A DNA stretch of 18,647 bases from Cochliopodium minus (GCA_024220525.1 JAMYWO010000549.1:1-18647), one strand, 5' to 3'. Positions 8,963 to 17,657 are shown, numbered from the stretch's first letter. Notes: a model not told the origin generated them from the letters alone. Numbers and translations are program-made.

Positions 8963-11900
8963 ATGAATGAAGATGGAGATATAAATTATATCAATATGTC
9001 ATTGAACAAAATAGGATTTGATGAAAAGAAGAACAAGCAAAAATTAGAATTTGAATTCACCAAAAGAGATGAGTATGAAAAGGTTGAATCTTTAGAGAAA
9101 AAATCTACTTTAGAAACTAAGGATAAAGATTTTTTGATACTGAATGAAGAGGAGGGTACAGAAGAAAAGATAGAGGTTATTGATTCAGCGAATTTGAAAA
9201 ATAAGGAAGATATTGACAATGATCAAAAGAATCCTTCGATATGGCTCAATATACAGAGGAGAGTTGTTGGCACTGTGTTGGATGTGGAGACCCAAGAGGC
9301 CTTGCAAGAGATGTTCGATACGATGAGGGTATTTTCCAAGGAATTGAAGGATTATAGCTGGATCTCCATTTTAATGGCTTGCAAAATAATAGCATTGCAT
9401 GATGAAACAAATAAAAGAACTACAAGGTAAGAAGAAATCGATATTTTTTCAGTGAATAAATGAATGTTTGTATAAATCAGTTCAATTTGATAAAAAAAAA
9501 TTTCTTTTTCACCGAAATATAAATAAATTAATTTCTTTTTTTTTTTCAGTGGAAATTTATATGATAATATCCCTGAAATGAAAGAAATCATTTTGTGGTG
9601 GGAATATTCTCGTGCAAGTTTAGGTTGGCAATATAATCTTGGTAAAATAAAAAAAAAAAAGAAAAAGAACCTCTCCCCCCTTTCAAATTTAAATAGAATT
9701 AAAATACAAAAATCTTAAAAAACAATTAGCTTGGCAACTCCAGAAGAAGTTTGGAGGAATTGTTGACAGTTTGACCAAATCTACTGACAAAGTTAACAAA
9801 TCCATAATCGCAGAAAATTGTGGTATCAATGTCGAAGATATTTTAAGTAAAAAAAAAGATTTTATTATTTAATTTATTTTTATTATTATTTTTATTTTAT
9901 TTTAATAATTATTTTTTTAATTAATTTTATTTTTTTAATTAATTTTATTTAAAATATTTTTAAATTAAATTATAACCATTTTTTTTGTTATTATTTAATT
10001 AAATTATTTTTTAATTTTAAATTAAATTATAACCATTTTTTTTATTCATTAATTTTAAATTATTTTAATTATTTTTTTTATTTTTCATTTTTTGTTTGTT
10101 AGTTGCAAATTGGTCAAGCAAGCTGTTGAGACCAGGATATTTTTTGGCATTGGACCATAACAGAAAATCCATTGTGGTGGTAATAAGAGGAAGTTTCGAA
10201 CTCAAAGACACCATCATTGATTTGAAAGCCAAAAAAATTGAGTTTATGGTTAAAAAAAACCAAAAAAATAAAAAAATAAAATTAATGAATAAAATTCTAA
10301 AAATTTAAAAATAATTAGGGAGGAGGTGTTCATGAGGGAATGGTAAATAAAATTTATTCATTTTCCATTTATTTTTTACATTTTCATTTTTATTTTTTTA
10401 TTTAACGAGATTTTTATTTTTTATTTATTTTATTTAAGAATTTTTACAATTATTTTTATATTTATTTTTATTTTTATTTTTATTTTTATTTTTATTATTA
10501 TTATTATTTTTATTTTTATTTTTTATTTTTATTTTTATTTTTATTTTCAATTTATATTTATTTTTATTTTTTATTATTCTCTTTAATTTCACTTATTTAT
10601 AGTACATCGCGACAATGAATGTGAAAGAACAGATGGACAAGCAATTCAAGGAAGTGAAGGAGAAATATCATTACAAAATCATTTGTACTGGCTATTCTTT
10701 AGGCACTTCTTGTGCGGCCATCTATGCCATGATGTTATTGGAAGAATATGAAGACCTAAACATTCATGCTTGTGTAAAAAATTGATTCAATATTTTTAAA
10801 TTTTTTATTTTTATTTTATTTTTTATTTTTGTTATATTTATTTTTTCAATTTATTTGCATTAATTTTTTTATTATTTGATTTTTATTTTTATTTTATTTT
10901 AAATATTTGAATTTCAAGTTTATTATTTTTGATTTTTATGATAGAAATAAAATTAAATTTTTTATTATTTTCAAAATTTTAATTTTATTTTATTTTTTTG
11001 ATTATTTTATGATGAATTTTAAAATTTTATATTTTTATTTCCAAATTCTTTTTATTTTTTTTGCAAGTTTTCTTTTTCACCTTTTTAATTTTAAAGGTTT
11101 TGCAATCCATCTGCAGTGACGCTTTTGGCAACGAAATACAAAAAATACGTCACATCCGTATTGCACAACTATGATTTTGTTCCTCGCCTCTCTTTCGGCT
11201 CAATGGAAGATCTCAAACACAAAAATCCTTCAAATTTTGGAACAAAGTGAGGTTTTCGGAAGAACATTTCAAAGTAAAAAAATATAAACAAAAATTAAAT
11301 AAAAATCAAAAAATATATTTTAAAAAATAAAATTAAAATTTTAAATTGAAAAAGATAAAAAAAACCTAAATAAAATAAAATATTCAAATTGAAAAAAAAA
11401 TATAGGGTAAAAATGAAAAAAAAAAAACAATTGATAATGAAAATTAAAATTTAAAAAAAATTTTAATTAAATTGTTAAAAAAATATTAAAAAACTTAGCA
11501 AAAAAAAAAATTCAAAATATTGTAAATTTAAATTAAAAAAAAAAATAATAATTAAAATTTAAAAAATAAAAAATAGATATGAAAATTAAAAAAATTAAAG
11601 TAAATTCAAAATAAAAAGAACAAAATAGAACTAAAAAAAAACAATTAATTTTTTTTTAATTTTTTTCTGAACAAATTAAAAAGTCTTGACTGGATTGAAA
11701 TTATTTCAACGACAACAATAAAATCAAACTAGAAAAATATTTGAAGACCCCTTCTACTTAGCTTCACAACGGACTAATACAAGCCCAGACACTCAGTAAG
11801 GTTATGGCCTCCTGGAAAAGTTATTTACATGTACAAGAAAGAAACGAAAATCATTTTTAGCTTTATTTTTTTATTTATTATTATTATTATTTTTTTATTT

Positions 11901-12559
11901 TTTTTTTTAATATCATTTTTATTTTTAATTTTATTTAAATCTATTTTTATTTTTATTTTTATTTTTATTTTTATTTCTTATTTTTATTTCAAATTTTTAT
12001 TTTTATTTTTTATTTTTTTATTTTTATTTTTTTATTTTTATTTTTATTTTTATTTTTATTTTTATTTTTTATTTTTTTATTTTTATTTTTAATTTTATTT
12101 TATTTTATTTTTATTTTTATTTTTATTTTTTATTTTTTATTTTTTTATTTTATTTTTATTTTGTTTTATTTTTATTTTATTTTTTTATTTTTATTTTTAT
12201 TTTTATTTTTTTTTGTTTTATTTTATTTTTTAGATGATAAATTCCACGTAGAACTATCTCACCCCTCCCTGTTTTCAAACATGGTGATAACCAATGGGAT
12301 GTTGTCAGACCACATGCCACACAACTTCGAGGAATCTCTGAGAGGCTGCGAAAGCGCCATGATACGAACCATGCAAGAAAAAGAAGAAGGGAAAAAAAAC
12401 GAAAACGAAAACGAAAACGAAAATGAGAAAAACGAAAATGAAAATGAAAATGAAAATAAAAATGAGAAGGATCATTTGAAGGAAATGGATTTTGATTTGT
12501 ATTCTTCTCAGACTGATACTCGAAAGAGCAAGAGGGTTTCTTTCGCGAACAATTTTTGA
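8963..12559 (+). CDS. class 3 lipase, sn-1 diacylglycerol-lipase-like serine hydrolase (3' half possibly damaged)
   Basis: Family members hydrolyse acylglycerols through a Ser-Asp-His triad. Exons: 8963-9426, 9550-9641, 9730-9846, 10103-10248, 10319-10342 (24 nt), 10603-about 10777, 11095-11246, about 11801-11859, 12234-12559. The first five junctions are phase-perfect. Lipase landmarks: IANWSSKLLRPGYFLALDHN, IVVVIRGSFELKDTIIDL, VHEGM, then the nucleophile elbow TGYSLGTS (Ser codon 10696-10698). Next are NPSAVTLLATKYKKYVTSVL, NYDFVPRLS (Asp 11173-11175), LWPPGKVIYMY and GMLSDHMPHNFEESL (His 12311-12313), so all three catalytic residues are encoded. The N-terminus is acidic and charged with no TM seen, unlike animal DAGL. 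The tail is Asn-Glu repeat followed by KSKRVSFANNF. Two problems: exon 6 to 7 is out of frame by one nucleotide with any GT donor, and exon 8 to 9 needs a GC donor (11860). The gene may be a young pseudogene, or the assembly may carry a homopolymer error. Confidence 0.82.
10319..10342 (+). other. 24-nt microexon of the lipase gene
   Basis: Flanked by AATTAG and GTAAAT, phase 0 on both sides, encoding G-G-G-V-H-E-G-M. The V-H-x-G segment is a conserved landmark just before the lipase nucleophile region, which confirms the exon. Confidence 0.85.
11690..11787 (+). other. exon-like GC-richer segment inside lipase intron 7
   Basis: This stretch stands out from the A/T-only intron around it. It encodes fragments such as LDWIEIISTTTIKSN in one frame and KIFEDPFYLASQRTNTSPDT in another, each broken by stops. 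It could be a relic exon of the lipase regulatory loop, or an exon interrupted by indels. No intact splice combination was found. Confidence 0.35.
11861..12233 (+). repeat. (TTTTTA)n tract filling lipase intron 8
   Basis: About 370 nt made almost entirely of T and A in TTTTTA, TTTTTTA and TTTTA units. It contains no AG apart from its very end and no GT before about 12163. Open frames across it are low-complexity artefacts. Confidence 0.85.
12398..12468 (+). repeat. coding hexanucleotide repeat (AACGAA/AATGAA), Asn-Glu repeat
   Basis: Tandem hexamers in the lipase last exon encode alternating Asn-Glu, with occasional Lys replacements. The third base drifts from C to T along the array (AACGAA first, AATGAA later), which suggests at least two expansion episodes. 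Confidence 0.85.
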
Positions 12560-12570
12560 TTTCATTTTAA

Positions 12571-12674
12571 TTATTGTCAAATAGTCAGAAATTAAAAAAA
12601 TAAAAAAATAAATTAAACCACTTTTATTTCACTTTCAATATATAGTTTATTATTGTCAAAAAGTGAGAAATTGA
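12571..12674 (+). repeat. imperfect 25-bp direct repeat pair in lipase-PAQR spacer
   Basis: TTATTGTCAAATAGTCAGAA at 12571-12590 recurs as TTATTGTCAAAAAGTGAGAA at 12650-12669, with homology continuing a few bases further. It lies in the 178-nt spacer between the lipase stop and the PAQR start, so it could be a duplicated 3' UTR or promoter segment. Confidence 0.5.
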
Positions 12675-12737
12675 AATAAAAATATATTTAAAATAAAAAA
12701 AATTTGTCTTTTTTAATAGTTGATTTGTATATTGTGT

Positions 12738-14233
12738 ATGGATGATTATTCTCATGTTGGAATAGTAGACAATGAAGATGATAATATTAATGATGATGAA
12801 ATCCTTAAAAAAATAGAAGAGGAGGAATTTGAATATCCCATCACATCAAAATATAGGACATATAAAGTGTAATAAAGAAGATATGAGATTTTATTGGTTG
12901 TTTATTCATTTCTATTATTTTTGATTGAAAGAGAAAAAACTCCATTGTTTTTGAGGGAAGTATTTATCACAGATCTGTATAGATCGAATTTAGATTATAA
13001 AGCATGTATATCTTCATTGATGAGATATCATAACGAGACATTAAATATATGGTGAAAGATAAAAAATTAAAAAAAAATAAAAAAAATGTAAAAAAATGAA
13101 TAAAAAAATAACAAAGGACACGTAAAATTTTTTTTCATTCAAATTTCTCAATTCTTTTCTCATTTTTTCTTTTTATTAAAAGATTTGGTTTGTTTCATTC
13201 TGATGTTGGCGTTTTGGATATCTTTTATGGCACATTACTTTGATGGGTTTCCATTCATTCATAAACTCTTCATTTCTGTGTATATTCTATCAGCGATGGA
13301 TTGTTTATTATGCAGTACATTATTCCATACATTTAATTGCAGGTAAAAAATAAATGAATATTTTTTTTATTATTTTTTAAATTAATAAATATATTTTTTA
13401 ATAATTTTAATTTTTAGATCAAAAGCAGATCATTTGAAATTCTCTAAATTGGATTATTCTGGTATTTCAGTATTAATATTGGCATCCCATTTTTCAGTCT
13501 TAGAACTTGGTTTTGATTGCGAAAAAAAGTATTAAATCATTTTATTTTACTTATATTTTTATTTATATTTATTTATTTTAAAAATTTAAATTTATTTTAA
13601 AAATTTAAATTCATTTTATTAATTTTTTTAAAGACCTAGAATTGTTTTTGAAGTGATCTTATCCATCTTTACATTTGTTTCGGTTCTTGGCCCTTGTTTT
13701 AAAATCTTTCACCAACCCAATCTTAGGTTATTCAAAATTTCAAAACCAAAAAAAGAAAAAAAAATTGTTTAAAATAATTTCTCAAATAATAAAGGGTTTT
13801 TAGAGTGGGATTATATGTTGGGCTTGCTGTTTTAATTCCGATAGGTTTTTTTTAATATTTTTTTATATTTAATTTTTTTATGTATAATTTTTTTTTTTTT
13901 TTCAGCTATGTTCTCTGTTACTATCTACTTGCACCATTTCAACAGCAAACAGGTGGATTTTTTATATGGAGGATTGGCTTTATGTGGCCTTGCTTATGGA
14001 GTAGGAGTGTTTTTTTACGTATCTAGATTTCCAGAGTCTAAATTTCAAGGAAAATTCAATTTTTTCCACTCACATGTCCTATGGCACATTTTCATTTTTT
14101 TGGGGTTAATTTTTTTAATTTTTTTAATTTTTTTTTTTTTTTAAAAAAAAAAATTTTTTTTAGAATTATTTCTTTGCTTCAAGGATTGATAAGATACTCA
14201 TTTTGGAGAAAGAATAATCTATGTTCAATTTAA
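12738..14233 (+). CDS. PAQR / adiponectin-receptor-hemolysin III family seven-TM protein
   Basis: PAQR proteins are seven-TM zinc-site membrane proteins, several of them linked to ceramidase or lipid-sensing activity. Exons: 12738-12868, 12932-13051, 13117-13121 (5 nt), 13183-13342, 13418-13528, 13634-13726, 13795-13844, 13906-14104, 14164-14233. All junctions are GT-AG and the total is 939 nt, 312 aa. Family motifs: ExxNxxxH as RYHNETLNIWTH, with the W, T and H codons completed by the microexon; SxxxH as CSTLFHTFNC; KLDYSGI; FRVGLYVGLAVLIP; YVSRFPESKFQGKF; and the terminal HSHVLWH carrying HxxxH. The N-terminal 40 residues are acidic and soluble. It follows the lipase by 178 nt on the same strand. 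Without the microexon the frame hits TGA directly after the conserved N-I, so the exon decides the model. Confidence 0.93.
13117..13121 (+). other. 5-nt microexon (GACAC) of the PAQR gene
   Basis: AAAG|GACAC|GTAAAA. Exon 2 ends TG, exon 4 begins AT-TTG; with GACAC the join reads TGG ACA CAT TTG, W-T-H-L, exactly the PAQR motif N-I-W-T-H-L. Direct joining of exons 2 and 4 gives TGA. The zinc-ligand His codon is split between this exon and the next. Confidence 0.88.
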
Positions 14234-14299
14234 AATCTAAGAATAATTTTCATAAAAAATAATTAAACAAAATTTAATTTTTTAAAAGAATTTTTTTTT

Positions 14300-14690
14300 A
14301 TCTTTGAAGGGAGACACTTTCACCAACGATTTTTAATTGTAATTTTTTTTGATTTATGATAATTTTTTTAATAGGTAACATCTCCAAAACAGGATAGAAT
14401 ATCAACAATTTATTTGAAAAATTTGAAATTAAAATGTTGGAAGAAAGGATGTATTTGTAAATGAATTATGGGAGCCAAATGAAGAACAAGATGGAATGTG
14501 GGGTGAAGAATTTAGAAAAACAGTGAAAGTGATGCTTCTTTATCGAAAAATACACAAAAATAAAATTCCAAAACCTATCATCTTCAAAATCTTGACCATT
14601 TTAAGTCAAATTTATTTATCAACCAACCGTCTTAATTTTGACGAGAGAAATTTGAAAAAAAATAATGTAAAAAAATGTTTAATTAATTAA
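14300..14690 (+). pseudogene. truncated, frameshifted copy of the Rab-like GTPase 3' region
   Basis: Homologous to the last two exons of the gene at 7491-8620. The fragment keeps the same intron position: it splits after FLI at 14338 with GTAATT and resumes at 14375 with GTAACATCTCC, matching the ETSSKTG exon start by nucleotide alignment but with a one-base loss and stops. The frame then reopens: FVNELWEPNEEQDG aligns ungapped with the GTPase extension, followed by MWGEEFRKTVKVMLLYRK and IPKPIIFKILTILSQIY. TAA is at 14688-14690. No P-loop or switch exons fit upstream because the PAQR gene ends at 14233. The last exon is better preserved than the rest, so translation of the extension alone from ATG 14496 is possible. 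A further exon-like stretch at 14849-14930 (IAKTGEENMMETMKTIS...) joins in phase 0 but overlaps the opposite-strand gene. Confidence 0.7.
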
Positions 14691-14800
14691 AAATTTGTTT
14701 TAAAAAAATTTTTGATGTATCAACAAAATTGTAATTTCCTTTCTTATTCTTTTCATTTTCCTTTTTCTCTTCATTTTTTCTTTTTCAATCTTTCCATTTT

Positions 14801-15744
14801 TCATTCTTTCTTTTGTTTCTTTGTGAAAAAAACTTTTATCAAAAAGATTGCCAAAACTGGAGAAGAAAACATGATGGAAACCATGAAAACAATTTCAACA
14901 AATCCAAAATTGGTTGAGAAATATCCGTAAAGATAAACAAAGAAATGAAAAATTTTCTTGGAAAAAAAATAATTATTTCTTTCAATCAAATTTAACATAT
15001 TCAAATTCGATAAAAATTCGTTTTGAAGAATTGTGAGAGTATCTATTTTTCCTATCAGATCCAACGATGTCAAGATTTTTGGAGGCAAAATCTTTTGTTT
15101 GCATATTTTGGTGAAAATGTTTGCATCAAGGATTATCTTGTTTGATCCTTTGAGATAATGGTTGATTATCTTCAATCCCTTGATAAAATTCATTTCATTC
15201 TCTTCCAAATTATCCTTCCATCCATTTTTATTCAATTCCTTGTATAAAAGATCTATTATATTTGTATAGATCTCCCATTTACTTCTTATTATCTTCTCTT
15301 CTTCATTTTTTACAAGATTGCACTTTAATATCTTGTATTTTTCAATCAGTTCACCATCTTTGTATCTATCTCCTTTCCCATCCAAACCTCCCTTTATATC
15401 CATCTCCAAATCTTCCTTCATTAAATTAAATTCACCATTATCATCAATTAAAGAAGATAATGGAAGGATAATAAGATCTCTATGAAGTTTATTCCAAATA
15501 TTAAATTGTTTAAATATTTTTTTTTTTTGTTAGAGTCTTATTCTTTATAATTATGAAATTAATTACCTATCCTTCCTGAATTTATCAACCAATCTGTTAT
15601 TATTTCAATTTCTTTGAATCTATTTTCATATTTTTTATTGAGCATCTTTATAATTTGTTTTCTCTCTTCAAATTTTTCCAAATTCAATCCAAAAGATGAA
15701 ACAATCAAAGATAAAAACAAAAATGATAACAATATTTTCAACAT
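14801..15744 (-). CDS. unrecognised 284-aa protein with signal peptide
   Basis: Two exons, 15744-15567 and 15477-14801, joined GT-AG in phase 1 (G|AT to Asp); total 855 nt. I chose the ATG at 15744 because it opens directly with a classic signal peptide (MLKILLSFLFLSLIVSSFG). The body is helical and charged: an EKFEERKQIIKML segment, DLIILPLSSLIDD at the splice, KWEIYTNIIDLLYKELNK, and SNKIILDANIFTKICKQKIL. The last 60 residues are hydrophobic (IFHFFVYLYGYF..., then VFMVSIMFSSPVLAIFL) and would be one or two membrane spans before a Lys-rich end. That C-terminus is antisense to an exon-like stretch on the plus strand (14849-14930), so it may be wrong. No family recognised. Confidence 0.6.
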
Positions 15745-16154
15745 CCCTTTTGATAATTTTTTATTTTTTTTTGCTTTGAAATATATTTCATATTTCTTTA
15801 AATCATCCAACTATATTATAAAACTAAAATAATAAAAGGATTATTGTTCCATTTTGTCAAGTTCTCTTTTCAAATTTTTTTTTGAATTTTTGATGAGGAA
15901 ATATAAAAAAAGAAAGAGAAGAACAGAGTTTTTGAACAAAATATTAAACACCAACAAATTACAATAAATAAAATGAAATTTTTTCTTCTTTTTCAAACAA
16001 CAATGGTGTTTTGTTTCAAACAATAGAAAATAGAAAATATAAATATAATATAATTAAAAATTAAAAAAATAAAACTGAAATATAAAAAAAAAATCAAAAA
16101 CCAAAAACCAAAAACCAACACCCAAAAAACAAACCCAATTTATCAATTGATAAA
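15745..16154. promoter_or_regulatory. divergent spacer with G-poor AAAAACC tract near the PB1-UBA start
   Basis: A 410-nt spacer between divergent starts. A minus-strand open frame at 15841-16023 lacks any useful ATG and is low-complexity. At 16095-16138, 17 nt before the PB1-UBA start codon, is an A/C-only run with three AAAAACC units and CCC triplets, a strand asymmetry not seen elsewhere in the window. It is probably the 5' UTR of the PB1-UBA gene. Confidence 0.35.
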
Positions 16155-17258
16155 ATGAATTCAAACGATAATAATACAACAATTTCTTCAAATACTTCAA
16201 TTTCCACTCAAGTAATTGTGACCTTGATGACTGTAAAAACAACATACAAAAAGGATATCAGAAAAATAAGAGTGAGAAATAACAAATTCAATTGGATGAG
16301 AGAATCAATTAAAAAAACCTACGGACTTGAAGAGATGGATTTGAAATTGACCTATTTGGATGAAGAAGGAGACAATGTTACGATTGGAAATCAAAATGAT
16401 TTGAATATCGCATTGGAATCCGTACCATCTGGCAAACTTCTCAGAATCACTGTGAAAGCAACAAAGCCACAACAAAAAGAAGCTGAGAAGGAAGTGGAGA
16501 AGGAGGAGAAGAAAGAAGGAGAAATTCTCATGCCTTTAATGAAACTTCAAAAGCCAAAACCTCAACCAAAAGAAATAAAAGTGGTGGAGAAAAAGGAAGA
16601 AAAGAAGGAAGGAGAAGTTCTTGTTCCTCTCATGAAACTTCAAAAACCAAAACCTCAACCAAAAGAAACAAAGGTGGTGGAGAAAAAGGAAGGAGAAGTT
16701 CTTGTTCCTCTCATGAAACTTCAAAAACCAAAACCTCAACCAAAAGAAGAGAAGAAAGTAGTTGATAAAAAGGTAGTGGAAAAGAAGGAAGTTGAAAAGA
16801 AGGAAGGAGAAGTTCTCATGCCTTTAATGAAGCTTCAAAAACCAAAACCTCAACCAAAAGATGAAAAGAAAGTGATTGAGAAGAAAGAAGTTGAGAAGAA
16901 GGAAGTTGAAAAGAAGGAAGGAGAAGTTCTCATGCCTTTAATAAAGCTTCAAAAACCAAAACCTCAACCAAAGAACAACGAAAAGAAGGAGACTACCACT
17001 GACACCACTACTGCTATCACTGCTGAGACTGAAAAGAAACCCTCACCAAAGACTACCAAGAAGACTCTTGAAAAGAAAGAAAAGATTCCAATTGTGTTTG
17101 CTTCGACCACAACCACAACTGACGTTGATGACTTTCCTTTCATCTCTTCTTTGAACGATTTGATCACTATGGGCTTTCCTGACAACTCTCAAACTCGTTC
17201 TCTTCTTGTTGCCAACAAAGGTGACATGGAATCAACCATCACTCAACTTCTCAACTAA
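16155..17258 (+). CDS. PB1 / 5x repeat / LIR-like / UBA protein, candidate autophagy receptor
   Basis: Single exon, 367 aa. PB1 domain at about residues 22-100: basic patch YKKDIRKIRV and OPCA-type acidic loop YLDEEGDNVTI with D82, so it could both donate and accept PB1 contacts. Residues 101-280 are Lys/Glu-rich with five copies of a 20-residue unit (GEVLMPLMKLQKPKPQPK core). Residues 281-322 are Thr-rich, then DVDDFPFI (323-330), an acidic-flanked F-x-x-I fitting the LC3/Atg8-interacting region consensus. UBA domain at 331-367: LNDLITMGFPDNSQTRSLLV with the MGF loop, ending ITQLL. PB1 plus LIR plus UBA is the architecture of p62/SQSTM1 and NBR1, which oligomerise, bind ubiquitinated cargo and tether Atg8. 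The ZZ finger and the NBR1 FW domain are absent. The role is inferred from architecture. It is the only intronless gene here. Confidence 0.9.
   Translation: MNSNDNNTTISSNTSISTQVIVTLMTVKTTYKKDIRKIRVRNNKFNWMRESIKKTYGLEEMDLKLTYLDEEGDNVTIGNQNDLNIALESVPSGKLLRITVKATKPQQKEAEKEVEKEEKKEGEILMPLMKLQKPKPQPKEIKVVEKKEEKKEGEVLVPLMKLQKPKPQPKETKVVEKKEGEVLVPLMKLQKPKPQPKEEKKVVDKKVVEKKEVEKKEGEVLMPLMKLQKPKPQPKDEKKVIEKKEVEKKEVEKKEGEVLMPLIKLQKPKPQPKNNEKKETTTDTTTAITAETEKKPSPKTTKKTLEKKEKIPIVFASTTTTTDVDDFPFISSLNDLITMGFPDNSQTRSLLVANKGDMESTITQLLN
16515..16976 (+). repeat. five dispersed copies of a 60-bp coding repeat
   Basis: Units at 16515-16574, 16608-16667, 16689-16748, 16803-16862 and 16917-16976 encode E-G-E-(I/V)-L-(M/V)-P-L-(M/I)-K-L-Q-K-P-K-P-Q-P-K. 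The linkers of 7 to 18 residues are K/E/V-rich and variable. Copies share long identical DNA (CTTCAAAAACCAAAACCTCA), pointing to recent expansion or gene conversion. Confidence 0.92.
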
Positions 17259-17385
17259 AAAATAAATTCTTTTTTGAAACTTTAAAAAAACTTTTTAATA
17301 TCCAATTAAAAAACTCAAACAAATTAAACACAAAAAAATTTTTGTTTTTTTGTTTTTTATTATTTTATTTTTTAATGAAATTATT

Positions 17386-17557
17386 TTAAATTTTTTTTAT
17401 TAAAGGGATATCAAAATCAAAGTCGCAAGATGCATAAGAATATCTTATCCAAAAATAAAAATGAAGAACATTATCTTGAATTTTCTTTTCATAACTTCCA
17501 TTTGGAATTTCTTCAAATAATTGTTTTGGTGTCAATGAACTTGCTCCCTCACAATCA
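17386..17557 (-). pseudogene. orphan exon resembling lipase exon 2
   Basis: After an AG at 17558 the minus strand is open for 57 codons to TAA at 17386-17388, containing LTPKQLFEEIPNGSYEKKI and then HFYFWIRYSYASCDFDFD. This resembles the lipase exon 2 segment LYDNIPEMKEIILWWEYSRA in spacing and in the W-x-x-Y-S-x-A-S core. There is no ATG and no visible upstream partner exon, because the GPCR stop lies just upstream at 17658. It is either a relic of a lipase paralogue or an unrecognised terminal exon. The similarity is modest. Confidence 0.35.
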
Positions 17558-17657
17558 CTTCATAGCTTTGTTTCCATGAAAGAAAAAATTTTATTTTTTA
17601 TATTTTTTTTTATTGTACAAAAAAATTTCAATTATTTTTTTTTTTCAATTTTTTTTT

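Noticed and set aside
10907-11119. 70-aa plus-strand open frame
   Set aside because: Intronic A/T sequence running into lipase exon 7 in the wrong frame.
11829-12092. 87-aa Phe/Ile/Leu-rich open frame
   Set aside because: Translation of a TTTTTA repeat intron; only the first residues belong to the lipase exon.
15841-16023. 60-codon minus-strand open frame
   Set aside because: No ATG near its start, Lys/Phe/Leu low complexity, and it sits in a divergent promoter/UTR region.
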